From Mycobacterium asiaticum (GTDB lineage: Bacteria; Actinomycetota; Actinomycetes; Mycobacteriales; Mycobacteriaceae): a DNA stretch of 46,423 nt. The stretch is from NCBI RefSeq assembly GCF_001673365.1, contig NZ_LZLS01000185.1, forward strand, positions 1 through 46,423, given 5' to 3'. Every line of letters starts with the position of its first letter. Within the stretch, counting starts at the first letter, position 1. The notes beneath the pieces are model-generated. The model saw only the letters and a program-made list of their open reading frames with translations, had not been told where the DNA came from and made no database searches. The position numbers and the translations under genes are program-made. Positions 27,825 to 37,733 of the stretch are shown here, in pieces.

Positions 27825-28315
27825 GTCAGTTCGCCGCCAAGGATTCGGCCGTCGACCGGGCGTTGATGACGGTGCCGAAAGCGTTGGCGGTGTTGGCCAA
27901 AGAGCGCACCGAGATCGCTGATGCGATCGATCAGCTGGGGAAGTTCAGCGCGATCGCCGCAGACACCATCCGCCAGAGCAGGGAGTCACTGGTGAACAAC
28001 CTGCGCCAGATCGCACCGGTGCTGCGCAAGCTCGCCGACGCCGGCCCCGCGCTCACCAAAGGTTTGGACGGACTGGCGACCTACCCGTGGCCGACCTCCA
28101 CCGTCACCAACTGGTTTCGCGGTGACTACGCCAACCTGACGATGATTGTCGATTTGACGTTGAGCCGCATCGACACCGGCATATTCACCGGCTCCCGCTG
28201 GGAGGGCAATCTAACCCAACTCGAAATGCAGTGGGGCCGCACCATCGGCATGCAGCCCAGCCCCGCCACCGCGGGAAACCCGCTGACTTTTCCCTACCAC
28301 AGCGAGGGATACTGA
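27806..28315 (+). pseudogene. 3' remnant of a mid-operon mce gene (probably mceD-type)
   Basis: In frame from the junction, the sequence reads RLNALVGQFAAKDSAVDR and then a normal Mce C-terminal half: helical coiled region to about residue 85, YPWPTSTVTNWFRGDYANLT, then FTGSRWEGNLTQLEMQWGRT and the end FPYHSEGY. The MCE beta-barrel domain and signal sequence are missing. The longest frame with its own start begins at 27863, which has no credible ribosome site. The subunit letter is uncertain; mceD is my best guess, in which case mceE is also missing before mceF. The stop TGA is followed directly by the mceF ATG. Confidence 0.85.
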
Positions 28316-29782
28316 ATGCTGCGCCTGAACCGCAAGACCTGGATCCAACTGGCCGTGCTGACGTTGGTGACCGTGGTTTCCTGTGGCGCAATGGCATTCA
28401 ACTACCTGCGACTTCCCGAAACATTGTTCGGGATTGGCCGTTACACCGTCACGGTCGACCTGCCGCAGTCGGGCGGACTATATGAGAACTCGGTGGTCAC
28501 CTATCGCGGAACCGATGTCGGTCAGGTCAAGTCGGTCAATGTCACCGCGACCGGGGTACGGGCGGTACTGGCCATGAGATCCGAGGTCAAGGTGCCCGCC
28601 GACGTCCAGGCATCAGTGCACAGCCGCTCGGCAATCGGCGAGCAATACATCGAACTGACCCCCAAACCCGGGACCGATAATCGTCGCCTACTGCGGGCGG
28701 GCGACGTCATCCCCGCCGGCCAAGTCGATGTGCCCGTCGACATCGGACGTCTGCTGGACATGACCAATCAGGCGTTGCAGGCGATTCCGCGCAACAATTT
28801 GCGCACCCTGATGGACGAGGCCAACCGTGCCGTCGGGGGGCTTGGCCCCGAACTGTCCCGAATCGTGGACGGCTCAGCCGCTTTGGCCAGCGCGGGGGGA
28901 CGGAACATCGACCCGCTCGCCACCCTGATCGACCAGACCCCGCCGGTGCTGAACTCACAGGTGCAGACCTCCGACGCCATCGCCACGTGGTCTCATCGAA
29001 CCGCGGCCATCATGGCGCAATTCCAAGCGCAGGACGCGGCACTGCGAGATCTGTTGGCACAGGGCAGTTCCGGTTTGGCCGAAGGCCGCGCCATGTTCGA
29101 CCGGGTGGCTCCCGCGGTGCCGGTGCTGTTCGCCAACCTGGTGAGCCTCGGCGACATCGTCTACGTTTACCGTCACGACATCGAACAACTCCTGGTGCTG
29201 CTGCCGCAGGGGATCGCCGTCATGGCGGGGTCGTTGGTGCCCAACGCCGGCACCAAACAGGATTACACCGGCTTCTATCTGGATTTCAATCTCAACGTGA
29301 ACCTGCCGCCGCCCTGCACAACTGGATTCCTGCCGCCGACCCAACGACGCTCGCCGGCCAGCGTTGACGCACCAGACCGCCCCGCGGCCGACCTGTATTG
29401 CCGATTGCCGCAGGATTCCGAACTCAATGTCCGTGGCGCTCGCAACATTCCGTGTGAGACCAAGCCGTGGAAGCGTGCCCCCACGGTCGAGTTGTGTGAG
29501 AGCGACGAGGAATACGTGCCGCTCAACGACGGCTACCACTGGAAGGGTGACCCCAACGCCACTACCAGTGGCCAGGGAGTGCCGCAGTATCCACCGGGTC
29601 AGGATCCGCGATTGCCACCACCGAGAGGTACCGCCCCAGCACCGCCACCGATTGCGGTTGCGACCTACGACCCCGCCTCCGGTGACTACATCGGACCCGA
29701 CGGTCACCGTTACACCGAAGCAGATCTCGCCCACCCGAGGGCCAAGAACTGGCAGTCACTGCTGGTGCCGACCTCGCCGTAA
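28316..29782 (+). CDS. MceF-family cell-entry/lipid-uptake protein
   Basis: A 488-residue Mce protein. An N-terminal membrane segment (residues 10-32) precedes the MCE domain (about 40-120: GIGRYTVTVDLPQSGGLYENS, VHSRSAIGEQYIELTP). A helical tail (about 150-310) is followed by the Cys-containing F-type C-terminus (PPPCTTGFLPPTQRRSP, YCRLPQDSELNVRGARNIPC) and a Pro-rich end. These features define MceF, the last of the six Mce subunits. The lipobox-like VVSC at residues 19-22 is within the membrane segment and is probably not used. It remains full length although mceA-C and the E subunit are absent, so it is intact but probably orphaned. Confidence 0.92.
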   Translation: MLRLNRKTWIQLAVLTLVTVVSCGAMAFNYLRLPETLFGIGRYTVTVDLPQSGGLYENSVVTYRGTDVGQVKSVNVTATGVRAVLAMRSEVKVPADVQASVHSRSAIGEQYIELTPKPGTDNRRLLRAGDVIPAGQVDVPVDIGRLLDMTNQALQAIPRNNLRTLMDEANRAVGGLGPELSRIVDGSAALASAGGRNIDPLATLIDQTPPVLNSQVQTSDAIATWSHRTAAIMAQFQAQDAALRDLLAQGSSGLAEGRAMFDRVAPAVPVLFANLVSLGDIVYVYRHDIEQLLVLLPQGIAVMAGSLVPNAGTKQDYTGFYLDFNLNVNLPPPCTTGFLPPTQRRSPASVDAPDRPAADLYCRLPQDSELNVRGARNIPCETKPWKRAPTVELCESDEEYVPLNDGYHWKGDPNATTSGQGVPQYPPGQDPRLPPPRGTAPAPPPIAVATYDPASGDYIGPDGHRYTEADLAHPRAKNWQSLLVPTSP

Positions 29783-29798
29783 CCAAACAAGGAGCAAC

Positions 29799-30377
29799 AT
29801 GGCGCAAGATCCCGATACCCAAGCAGCCGAAGACATCTCAGAGCCCGAGGACTCTGACGGGGCCAACGAGCCACAACCCAAACGCGCTCGCCGCCGGCTT
29901 TCGCATGTGGGAGCTGCGCTGGTAAGCGGCGCAGTCGTGGTGGCCGCATTGGCGGGCCTGACCGGCTGGCTTGGCTACCGCGCCTACCAAGCACACGAAG
30001 CCCAGGCTCAGCGAGACCTTTTCGTCCAGACCGCTCGGCAAGGCGCGGTGAACCTCACCACGATCAGCTACACCGAGATCGAGTCCGACGTGCAACGGAT
30101 CCTCGACCTGGCCACCGGGGCATTTCGTGACGACTTCGAGCACCGGGCCAAGCCGTTCATGGAACTCGTCAAGGTCGCGCAGTCAATATCGGAGGGCACC
30201 GTTACCGACGCCGGACTGGAATCCCAACACGGCGACTCGGCTCAGGTGCTGGTCGCGGTGGCAGTCAAGACACGGACCGCGGGAGGCGAGGAGGCGCCCC
30301 GGGAGTGGCGAATGCGGATCGAGGTCAAGGCGGTCGGTGACGATGCCAAGGTTTCTAACGTGGTGTTCGTACCATGA
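29799..30377 (+). CDS. Mce-associated membrane protein 1
   Basis: A 192-residue protein typical of the Mas proteins downstream of mceF. An acidic then basic N-terminal cytoplasmic part (1-40) is followed by one transmembrane segment (about 41-66: VGAALVSGAVVVAALAGLTG) and a periplasmic NTF2-like domain (about 75-190) ending VSNVVFVP. ATG 29799 follows AAGGAG. It overlaps the next gene by 4 bp (ATGA). Mas proteins stabilise Mce complexes; with most of the complex missing here its present role is unclear. Confidence 0.9.
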   Translation: MAQDPDTQAAEDISEPEDSDGANEPQPKRARRRLSHVGAALVSGAVVVAALAGLTGWLGYRAYQAHEAQAQRDLFVQTARQGAVNLTTISYTEIESDVQRILDLATGAFRDDFEHRAKPFMELVKVAQSISEGTVTDAGLESQHGDSAQVLVAVAVKTRTAGGEEAPREWRMRIEVKAVGDDAKVSNVVFVP

Positions 30378-31588
30378 GCACCGCAACGCGCGACCAGGAG
30401 ATCGTAGACGGCGAGGCAGCTGAGTCCGATGCCGTGCCGTCAGATGCAGAGTCGGTAACCAAAGACGAAGCCGTGTCACGTGATTCGGACGAAGCCGAGG
30501 GCAAGACTGACGACGCTGATCATGAATCCCACGAAGAAGAACCCGAAGTCCCTGCGACTGGCACGTCAATCGAGTGGAAGCGGGTCGTCGCATTCGGAGT
30601 GCTGCCCGCGCTTGCGTTGCTGCTGGCTTTGGTGGCGGGTTACTTCAAGTGGATAGCCGTGTCCGGGAACCAAGTTGGTTTGGCGCGCACCGAATCGGTC
30701 CGGGTCGCCAGCGAAGACGCGGTCGCCATGCTGTCCTACAACCCAGAAACGGCGGACAAGCAACTCGGTGCCGCCCGCGAGCGGCTCACGGGTGACTTCA
30801 AGGACGCCTACACCGCGCTGACCCGTCAGGTCGTCATTCCCGGGGCGAAAGAGAAACACATTTCGGCAGTGGCGAAAGTCAATGCCGCATCATCGGTATC
30901 GGCCACCGCCAACCACGCTGTCGTGCTGCTGTTTGTCGACCAGACGGTGACCATCGGCGAGGGCGGCACCCCTACCGATACTCAGCCGGTTATTCGCGTC
31001 ACCCTGGAGAAAGTCGACGGCCGTTGGCTGGTCTCGCATTCGATCCGGTATGACCGTGCGCGCAGCGTCTGTCGCCGTAATCCTGGCGGTAACAACGGGT
31101 TTGACGATCCCGGACGCAAACGCCGACAACAAGAGACTCAACGACAGCGTCGTCTCCGGGGTGTACACGATCCAGCACCAAGCGGGCTGCACCAACGATG
31201 TCGTGATGAACAACTCGCTGTACCTGGCCGCACAGTGGCATGCCGACGACATGCTCAACAACCGAAACATCAACGACGACATCGGATCCGACGGTTCGAC
31301 GCCGCAGGACCGGGCCAACGCCGCTGGCTTCCGTGGCAGGGTGACCGAGGCGGTGGCGGTCAACCCGGCGTTGTCGATCAGCAGCTTCGAACTGATGAAC
31401 CAGTGGCACGGCAACCCCGACTACCTCGCCATCATGCGGGACTGTGCCAATACCGCCATCGGAGTGTGGTCGAACAACAGCGTGGACCGCACCGTGGTGG
31501 TCGCCGTTTACGGGCAGCCGGACACCGCGAAGCGGTGAGACTCAGTCGTAGACCGGCGACCACATCGAGTCGAGCACGGCCTGCCTGA
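30374..31588 (+). CDS. Mce-associated membrane protein 2, reading through the downstream CAP gene
   Basis: The first ~220 residues are a normal Mas protein: acidic N-terminus (1-70), transmembrane segment (about 76-98: VVAFGVLPALALLLALVAGY), and a periplasmic domain ending in VDGRWLVSHS. Family members stop about here. This frame does not; it continues for another 180 residues of Arg/Gln-rich sequence that is the CAP gene read out of frame. The terminal part is therefore not a conserved domain. Either the stop was lost in a deletion joining the two genes, or the protein carries a long tail. ATG 30374 overlaps the preceding gene by 4 bp. Confidence 0.75.
   Translation: MSTATRDQEIVDGEAAESDAVPSDAESVTKDEAVSRDSDEAEGKTDDADHESHEEEPEVPATGTSIEWKRVVAFGVLPALALLLALVAGYFKWIAVSGNQVGLARTESVRVASEDAVAMLSYNPETADKQLGAARERLTGDFKDAYTALTRQVVIPGAKEKHISAVAKVNAASSVSATANHAVVLLFVDQTVTIGEGGTPTDTQPVIRVTLEKVDGRWLVSHSIRYDRARSVCRRNPGGNNGFDDPGRKRRQQETQRQRRLRGVHDPAPSGLHQRCRDEQLAVPGRTVACRRHAQQPKHQRRHRIRRFDAAGPGQRRWLPWQGDRGGGGQPGVVDQQLRTDEPVARQPRLPRHHAGLCQYRHRSVVEQQRGPHRGGRRLRAAGHREAVRLSRRPATTSSRARPA
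31050..31538 (+). CDS. Secreted CAP (SCP)-domain protein
   Basis: A 162-residue protein with a signal peptide (MTVRAASVAVILAVTTGL, cleavage near residue 25) and a CAP fold: AAQWHADDMLN near residue 62, FELMNQWHGNPDYLAIM (the conserved helix with the gap-forming residues) and DRTVVVAVYG at the end. Two Cys (QAGCTND, MRDCANT) could form a disulfide. It lies entirely within the extended frame of the Mas2 gene but in a different frame, and its sequence is the one with domain conservation. CAP proteins in mycobacteria are often envelope or secreted proteins of unknown ligand. It is 3 bp from the convergent mez stop. Confidence 0.85.
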   Translation: MTVRAASVAVILAVTTGLTIPDANADNKRLNDSVVSGVYTIQHQAGCTNDVVMNNSLYLAAQWHADDMLNNRNINDDIGSDGSTPQDRANAAGFRGRVTEAVAVNPALSISSFELMNQWHGNPDYLAIMRDCANTAIGVWSNNSVDRTVVVAVYGQPDTAKR

Positions 31589-33188
31589 CATCGGCGGGTG
31601 ACTTGCTGGCGACCCCGTCGGTGACCGCGGCGTGGTACACAGCCTCGGCGACCTTCGCCGATATGTCCCGCAGATCCGCCACCTCGGGCAGCAGCGAATC
31701 CCCCGGCGCAACGGGATTGGCTTGCTGCGCAACGGCCTTAGCCGACGCGTGCAACATCGATGAGGTCAGCCGCCGCGCCCCGGCAACGATGAGACCCAGT
31801 CCGATACCGGGAAAAACCAGCACGTTGTTGGCCTGGGCGATGGTGTAAGTCGTGCCCTCGTGTTCGACAGGTGCTACGGGACTACCCGTGGCCACCAACG
31901 CATTTCCGTGCGACCACTGCACCAGATCGGCCGGCATTGCTTCCATGCGTGAGGTCGGGTTGGACAGCGGAAAGATCATCGGCCGCTCGCATCTGGCCGC
32001 CATCTCCTCGACAACCTCGCGGGTGAATGCACCGAACACCGCCGAACAACCAAGCAGCAACGTGGGCGATGCGAGCTTGACGGCATCGAGAAGGTCAACC
32101 CGTTCCATGGCCGGCACCCCGAGGCTTTCACGGTTCTTGGCGTAGGGCACCTGGAAATCACGTAGGTCGTCCATGTCGTCGAACAGCAGGCCCTGCCGGT
32201 CGATCGGCCAGATCTGGGACGTGGCCTGTTCGACACTGGCACCGTCGGCGACCATCGCGTCACGGATCTGGTCGGCAACGCCGAGACCGGCGGTGCCCGC
32301 GCCGAAGACGACGACACGTTGTTCGCGCAACGGCAGCCCGGTTACTTTCGTGCCGCCGTAGACCGCGGCCAACACCACCGCACCGGTGCCTTGCATGTCG
32401 TCGTTGAAAACGAGGTAGTCGCCGCCGTATAGCTGCAGCGCCTTGCGCGCGTTGGCCGGCCCGAAGTCTTCGAAATGCAGTATGGCGTTGGGGAATAGGC
32501 GATGCGCCGTCTCGACGTACTGCCGGATGAAGTCGTCGTATTCCTCGCCGCGCCGCCGGGGGTGCCGGTTGCCCAGGTAGAAGGGGTCCTGCAGAAGTTG
32601 TTCGTTGTCGGTGCCGACGTCCAGCGACACCGAGATGCAGCGGCGCGGGTCGATGCCACCGCCTGCGGTGTAGAGCGCCAGCTTGCCGACGGTGATCTGG
32701 ATGCCGCCCACGCCCCAGTCGCCGATACCCAGGATCGCCTCGGCGTCGGTGCACACGATCAGGTCGATGTCATCGGGGCCCTGTCCGAGAGTGGCGAACG
32801 CATCGGCAATTTCGTCGGGTGCGTCGATGCTCAGGAACAGCCCGCGTTGCCCGCGGTATTCGTCCGAGAAGCGCTGGATCGCCTCGCCGACGGTGGGCGT
32901 ATAGACCACCGGCATGAGTTCGACGAGATGGTCGGTGAGGACCTTGAAGTACAGCAGTTCGTGGCGGTAGTGCAGCTGTTCGAGCAGCAGGTTGCGGCCC
33001 AAGTCGGTGGCCATGCTTTGCAGCTGATGCCACACCCGGTCAGCTTGTTGATCGAGGGTGAGCACCGCCGCCGGCAGCCGTCCGGTCAGGCCGAGTCGCC
33101 GTCGTTGTTCGTGGGTGAAGCCGACGCCGCGGTTGAGGCTCGGGGTGGACAGCGCGTCCGGGAACCGGGGTACGCAGGCATCGCTCAT
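31542..33188 (-). CDS. mez: NAD(P)-dependent malic enzyme
   Basis: A 548-residue enzyme that decarboxylates malate to pyruvate, producing NAD(P)H for lipid synthesis and linking the TCA cycle to gluconeogenesis. The start is ATG 33188 (MSDACVPRFPDALS), with ACGGAGC upstream; this gives the length of M. tuberculosis Mez (Rv2332). The longer reading to 33407 adds a low-complexity extension without conservation. Malic enzyme motifs are visible: YTPTVGEA near residue 96, FEDFGPANA, VFNDDMQGTGAVVLA, and the Rossmann motif VVFGAGTAGLGVAD. In M. tuberculosis mez is close to cysK1; here about 8.4 kb separates them. Confidence 0.96.
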   Translation of the reverse strand: MSDACVPRFPDALSTPSLNRGVGFTHEQRRRLGLTGRLPAAVLTLDQQADRVWHQLQSMATDLGRNLLLEQLHYRHELLYFKVLTDHLVELMPVVYTPTVGEAIQRFSDEYRGQRGLFLSIDAPDEIADAFATLGQGPDDIDLIVCTDAEAILGIGDWGVGGIQITVGKLALYTAGGGIDPRRCISVSLDVGTDNEQLLQDPFYLGNRHPRRRGEEYDDFIRQYVETAHRLFPNAILHFEDFGPANARKALQLYGGDYLVFNDDMQGTGAVVLAAVYGGTKVTGLPLREQRVVVFGAGTAGLGVADQIRDAMVADGASVEQATSQIWPIDRQGLLFDDMDDLRDFQVPYAKNRESLGVPAMERVDLLDAVKLASPTLLLGCSAVFGAFTREVVEEMAARCERPMIFPLSNPTSRMEAMPADLVQWSHGNALVATGSPVAPVEHEGTTYTIAQANNVLVFPGIGLGLIVAGARRLTSSMLHASAKAVAQQANPVAPGDSLLPEVADLRDISAKVAEAVYHAAVTDGVASKSPADVRQAVLDSMWSPVYD

Positions 33189-33265
33189 CGCAAGCTCCGT
33201 CCGTGACACGGGTGTCAGGTCACGGTAGCGCCTGTTCAGGGATTGGAGCCGGAATCGTCCACATC

Positions 33266-33390
33266 GTCGCAGACACACACCGGCGCGCAATCGCGCAAGC
33301 GGCTCCGCAATAAGGCTCCGCGTCGCAGCACCTGGTGCTGCGCCAGGACTTTCTCCCGCTGATTCTGGGAAAACGCGAGGTCGAGGTTGA
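33266..33390 (-). pseudogene. Decayed partial copy of the nitrate reductase 3' end
   Basis: Read on the minus strand, this region gives LDLAFSQNQREKVLAQHQVL and on to PVCVC. It aligns without gaps to [20 protein letters not shown]...LYVC of the intact fused nitrate reductase (about 33760-33880). The nucleotide match is also clear: GGGAAAACGC and AGGTC are shared within a block of about 75% identity near 33342-33395. The sequence upstream of the block and after the final Cys is unrelated. It therefore looks like a degenerate tandem partial duplication about 0.5 kb from the parent end, lying in the gap upstream of mez. Confidence 0.75.
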
Positions 33391-33614
33391 CGGGCAGGCC
33401 CGCCCATTCGAGCTGGTTACTCCCGTTGCCCGAGTGGCAGTGCAGTGGACAAACAGCGCTTTTAGCAGCGTCGTTGGAACCCTCGAGCTGTTGAGTCACG
33501 GGTACGACCCTCCCTAGAGTCTGCAAATCTCTCGGGTGAATGGTGCGACTCCGATGTTTCGGCGACTGTGGTCTGACGTTTCCGTCAAATTACAAAGTTA
33601 CCCAGAAGCTGTCG

Positions 33615-36600
33615 TCAGTACACATCGCGGTGATAGCGCTTGTCGGCGCTCAGCGACTGCACGAAGGCCCGCGCCGCGGCCGCGTCGAGTTTGCCGTGCT
33701 CGGCCGCGATGTCGCTGATCGCCTGTTCGACGTCCTTGGCCATCGGGTCGGCGGTGCCGCAGACGTATAGCTGCGCGCCGTCCTGTAGCCATCGCCACAG
33801 CTGTGCGCCGCGCTTGCGCATCAAATGTTGCACGTAGACCTTTTCCCGTTGGTCCCGGGAAAACGCCAGGTCAAGCTCGTTGAGCAGGCCGTCGTTGTGC
33901 ATGGCCTGGATTTCGTCGCGGTAGTAGAAATCGGTGGCAGCATGCTGCTCGCCGAAGAACAGCCAGTTCGGCCCGGTGTGGCCGAGGGCGCGTCGTTCCT
34001 GCAGGAAGCCGCGGAACGGGGCGATACCGGTCCCCGGGCCGATCATGATCATCGGCGTCTGCGGATCGCTGGGCGGTCGAAAATTCTTCGAAGTCCGCAC
34101 ATACACCGCGATCTGGTCGCGCGGGGACCGGTCCGCCAGGTAGGTCGAGCACACCCCGCGGCGGGCCACGCCGCGGAAGTTGTAGCGCACCGGTGAGACG
34201 GTCAGATGGATCTCGCCTGGGTGCTCCTTGGGGCTGGAGGAGATCGAGTACAACCGCGGCTGCAGCGGTTTGAGGACGGCCAACCAGTCGTTTGCCGACG
34301 CGGCGACGGGTGCCTGCGCGAGTAGGTCGACCGACTGCCGGCCCCAGGCCCAATCCGCCAGTGCCGCTTTATTTTCGGGCCTCATCAGCTCGGCCAGTTG
34401 CGCTGCCGCGTCTGCATCGATGGTTCGCTCGTGCACGAATCGCAGCAGATCTGGGCTGATGTGGGCGATCTCGAGACGGTCGGTCAGTGCCGCGCGCAAC
34501 GACATCGAGCCGTGTTCGGCGACGTCGACCTCGGTGTGGCCGTCCAGCCCGGTGACGCCCAGCCATTCGTCGACCAACTCGTCGTTGTTGTGCGGCCATA
34601 CTCCCAGCGCGTCGCCGGCTTGGTAGCTGACCGTTTCCTGCGGGACGTCGAAGACCAACTGGCGCACGTCTTTGGCCGACCGTGGCCGGCTGAGTGTGGT
34701 GTTGCGGATCAAGTCGGTGACCAGCGGGCGCTTCTTGGAGTATTTGTCCTGCACGCGCATCGGCCGGGCCGGCGTGGTTGTTTGCTGGCTCAACACCTTC
34801 AGCAGGTCGTGCAGCCACCGCTCTGCGGCGGCGTCGTAATCAGGTTCACAGTCGACGCGGGCAGTGATGCGAGTCGCACCGAGCTCCGTAAGTCGCTCGT
34901 CGAGGCGACGTCCATGGCCGCAAAAGTCGCCGTAGTTAGAGTCGCCCAGTGCCAGGACGGCGTAGCGGGTACCGGTCAGAGCCGGCGCATCTTTCGCGGT
35001 CAGCGCCCGCCACAGCGCGGCACCGTTGTCCGGCGGATCGCCGTCGCCAGTGGTGCTGGTGATCAGCAGCAGCTCGCGCGTACCGGCCAGGTCGGTGACC
35101 GCAAAATCGTCCATGGCGTGTAGCGCAACCGGCAACTGTGCGGCACGTAGTTGCGCTGCCACCTCGGCGGCAAGATCTTCGGCGTTGCCGGTCTGAGACG
35201 CCCACAGCACCACGATGGACGCCGGCGCGGCGGCGATTTCGGGGATGACGGCCGGTTCCGGGGTCGGGGTGCACGACAGCATTCCCGCCAAAACGCCGTC
35301 GACCCAGGTCCGCGTGCGTGTGTCGAATGGTGCATTGACCGGCAGGGTCGGGGTGGCTGTGAGCGCCTGGCCGGCTTGGACGCGCAGGCCGGATAACAGC
35401 CCGGCCAGGTAGGCGCGGCCGTTTTCATCGAACTCTGGAATCGGCTCGGCGGCCACGCCGAGAAATTCTGCGATCGAATCGATTTGAGCCAGGGCGACTT
35501 CCGGTGCGTGACGGGGCGGGTTGAGGGCCGCGGGCCGCGTGGCGGCGGCAACCTTGGTCAGGGTGACCGCGCACACCTTGTATTCCGGTTGTCGCGAGAC
35601 CGGGTCGACAGCGTCGTTGGTGACGGCGTTGATCGAAAGGTATTCGCCGAATGTGTCATTCCAGTGGAACGGCGCGAAGCAGTTGCCCGGCAGTACCCGA
35701 TCGGTGACGACGGCGGGCAGCACGGCGCGGCCACGGCGTGAGGCGATCTCGACCCGGTCGCCGTCGCAGATCGCCAGGCGCTCTGCGTCTTCGGGGTGAA
35801 TCTCGACGAACGGGCCGGGGTTGAGCTTGTTGAGCTTGGCGACCTTGCCCGTCTTGGTCATCGTGTGCCATTGGTGTGCCAGCCGGCCCGTGTTGAGTAG
35901 GAACGGGTAGTCGCCGTCCGGCATCTCGTTGGGCGCCAGGTGCGGACGGGCGAAGAACACCGCCCGGCCATTTGGTGTCGGGAACGCGAGGCGGGGGACA
36001 TGACCGTCCTCACGCACTAGAAGGCGTTGGCTGACACCGTCGTTGAGATAGCGGATCGGATTACGGTCGGCCGCGCTCCCCGGCGGGCACGGCCACTGCA
36101 CGGGTGTTTGGCGCAGCCGCTCGTAGCTGATGCCGCGAAGGTCGTAACCGGTCTTGGGGTTCCAGAATTGCTTGAGCTCGTCGAAAACATCCTCGGCGCA
36201 GGTGTAGGTGAACGAGTCCGAATAGCCCATCGCGCAGGCGATCCGGGCGATGATCTGCCAATCTGGCAGTGCCCGCCCGGGCGGTTCGACAGCCTGCTGA
36301 GACAAGGTCAGATTGCGCTCGGAATTGACCATCACCCCGTCGGACTCCGTCCACAAGGCGGCGGGCAGCAACACGTCGGCGTACTCGTTGGTTTCGGTTT
36401 CCAGGTAGGCGTCCTGGGTGATCACCAGTTCCGCCTTTTCCAGCCCGGCCAGCACAGTCTTGCGATTGGCCACGGTGGCAACGGGATTGGTGCACATAAT
36501 CCAGCATGCTTTGATCTGTCCGTCGGCCATGCGGGTGAACATGTCGATGACACCGTCGCTGACATCGGTGCGCAACGATCCGCGGGCGATGCCCCACTGG

Positions 36601-37733
36601 TCCTCGGTGAACTCGCGGTCGTCGGTGCTGGTTACTGCCCGCTGGCCGGGCAAACCCGGTCCCATGTAACCCATTTCGCGTCCACCCATGGCGTTGGGTT
36701 GCCCGGTGAGTGAGAAGGGCCCGCTGCCGGGCTTGCAGATGGCGCCGGTGGCCAGGTGCAGATTGCAGATCGCGTTGGTGTTCCAGGTGCCGTGGGTGCT
36801 TTGGTTGAGACCCATGGTCCAGCAGGTCAGCCAATTTGCGGCCTCGCCGATCCAGCGTGCGGCAGTGCGAATGTCTTCGGCTGGGATGGAGGTGATTTCG
36901 CTGACCTTGTCCGGGGTGAACTGCTCCAGGAAGCTCGGCATCGCCTCCCAGCCGGAGGTGAACTCGGCGATGAAAGCGGGGTCGGTGTGCCCGTTTTCGA
37001 CGATCAGGTGCAGTAAACCGTTGAGGAGGGCCAAATCCGTGCCGGGGGCGATCTGCAGAAACAGGTCGGCCTTTGCGGCGGTAGCGGTACGGCGTGGGTC
37101 GACGACGATCAGTTTGGCGCCGGCTTTGACCCGTTCCATCATGCGCAGGAACAGGATCGGATGGCAGTCGGCCATGTTTGCCCCGATGACGAAGAACACG
37201 TCGGCGTGCTCGAAGTCCTCGTATGACCCCGGCGGTCCGTCGGCGCCCAGCGACAGTTTGTAACCAGAGCTTGCGCCGGCCATGCACAGTCGCGAGTTCG
37301 ACTCGATCTGATTGGTGCCGATAAATCCCTTGGCCAGCTTGTTGGCCAAATACTGTGCCTCGAGCGACATCTGCCCAGACACGTAGAGCGCCACGGCGTC
37401 TGGGCCGTGCTTGTCGATGATGCCGCGCAACCGCTTCGCTGTTCTGGTTATTGCGGTATCGGTGTCGAGGGGTTCGAGAGGTTGCCCGCGGTCGGTCCTC
37501 GAGTAAGCCAAGTCGGCTCGACCGGGTGCGGCCAAGAATTCGGCGGTGGTGGCGCCTTTCGTGCACAGGCGGCCGAAGTTGGCTGGATGGTTCTCTTGCC
37601 CAACCGATTTGGCGATGTGACGCCGGCCGCTTTCGGGATCGGTTGTGATCTGCAACACCATTCCGCATCCGACGCCGCAATACGCGCACGCGGTGCGCAC
37701 CTCCCCGTGGTCGGGGTGCTCAGCGGACGACAT
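33615..37733 (-). CDS. nasN: Assimilatory nitrate reductase fused to flavodoxin/FAD reductase (NasN-type)
   Basis: A 1372-residue cytoplasmic enzyme. The N-terminal half (about 1-720) is a Mo-bis-MGD oxidoreductase with a 4Fe-4S cluster at Cys16, Cys19, Cys23 and Cys57 and the likely Mo ligand Cys150 ([10 protein letters not shown]). A flavodoxin/FMN domain begins near residue 835 ([13 protein letters not shown]). A CysJ-like FAD/NADPH reductase follows from about 990 to the end ([22 protein letters not shown]). The fusion lets NADPH electrons pass FAD-FMN-FeS-Mo to nitrate within one chain. The start is ATG 37733, preceded by AAAGGA; GTG/ATG 37784 is longer. It lies beside lppP, which in M. 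tuberculosis neighbours the nitrate transporter narK1. Confidence 0.93.
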   Translation of the reverse strand: MSSAEHPDHGEVRTACAYCGVGCGMVLQITTDPESGRRHIAKSVGQENHPANFGRLCTKGATTAEFLAAPGRADLAYSRTDRGQPLEPLDTDTAITRTAKRLRGIIDKHGPDAVALYVSGQMSLEAQYLANKLAKGFIGTNQIESNSRLCMAGASSGYKLSLGADGPPGSYEDFEHADVFFVIGANMADCHPILFLRMMERVKAGAKLIVVDPRRTATAAKADLFLQIAPGTDLALLNGLLHLIVENGHTDPAFIAEFTSGWEAMPSFLEQFTPDKVSEITSIPAEDIRTAARWIGEAANWLTCWTMGLNQSTHGTWNTNAICNLHLATGAICKPGSGPFSLTGQPNAMGGREMGYMGPGLPGQRAVTSTDDREFTEDQWGIARGSLRTDVSDGVIDMFTRMADGQIKACWIMCTNPVATVANRKTVLAGLEKAELVITQDAYLETETNEYADVLLPAALWTESDGVMVNSERNLTLSQQAVEPPGRALPDWQIIARIACAMGYSDSFTYTCAEDVFDELKQFWNPKTGYDLRGISYERLRQTPVQWPCPPGSAADRNPIRYLNDGVSQRLLVREDGHVPRLAFPTPNGRAVFFARPHLAPNEMPDGDYPFLLNTGRLAHQWHTMTKTGKVAKLNKLNPGPFVEIHPEDAERLAICDGDRVEIASRRGRAVLPAVVTDRVLPGNCFAPFHWNDTFGEYLSINAVTNDAVDPVSRQPEYKVCAVTLTKVAAATRPAALNPPRHAPEVALAQIDSIAEFLGVAAEPIPEFDENGRAYLAGLLSGLRVQAGQALTATPTLPVNAPFDTRTRTWVDGVLAGMLSCTPTPEPAVIPEIAAAPASIVVLWASQTGNAEDLAAEVAAQLRAAQLPVALHAMDDFAVTDLAGTRELLLITSTTGDGDPPDNGAALWRALTAKDAPALTGTRYAVLALGDSNYGDFCGHGRRLDERLTELGATRITARVDCEPDYDAAAERWLHDLLKVLSQQTTTPARPMRVQDKYSKKRPLVTDLIRNTTLSRPRSAKDVRQLVFDVPQETVSYQAGDALGVWPHNNDELVDEWLGVTGLDGHTEVDVAEHGSMSLRAALTDRLEIAHISPDLLRFVHERTIDADAAAQLAELMRPENKAALADWAWGRQSVDLLAQAPVAASANDWLAVLKPLQPRLYSISSSPKEHPGEIHLTVSPVRYNFRGVARRGVCSTYLADRSPRDQIAVYVRTSKNFRPPSDPQTPMIMIGPGTGIAPFRGFLQERRALGHTGPNWLFFGEQHAATDFYYRDEIQAMHNDGLLNELDLAFSRDQREKVYVQHLMRKRGAQLWRWLQDGAQLYVCGTADPMAKDVEQAISDIAAEHGKLDAAAARAFVQSLSADKRYHRDVY

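Noticed and set aside
33189..33407. N-terminal extension of mez
   Set aside because: The extension is low complexity and not homologous to Mez; ATG 33188 gives the family length and has a ribosome site.
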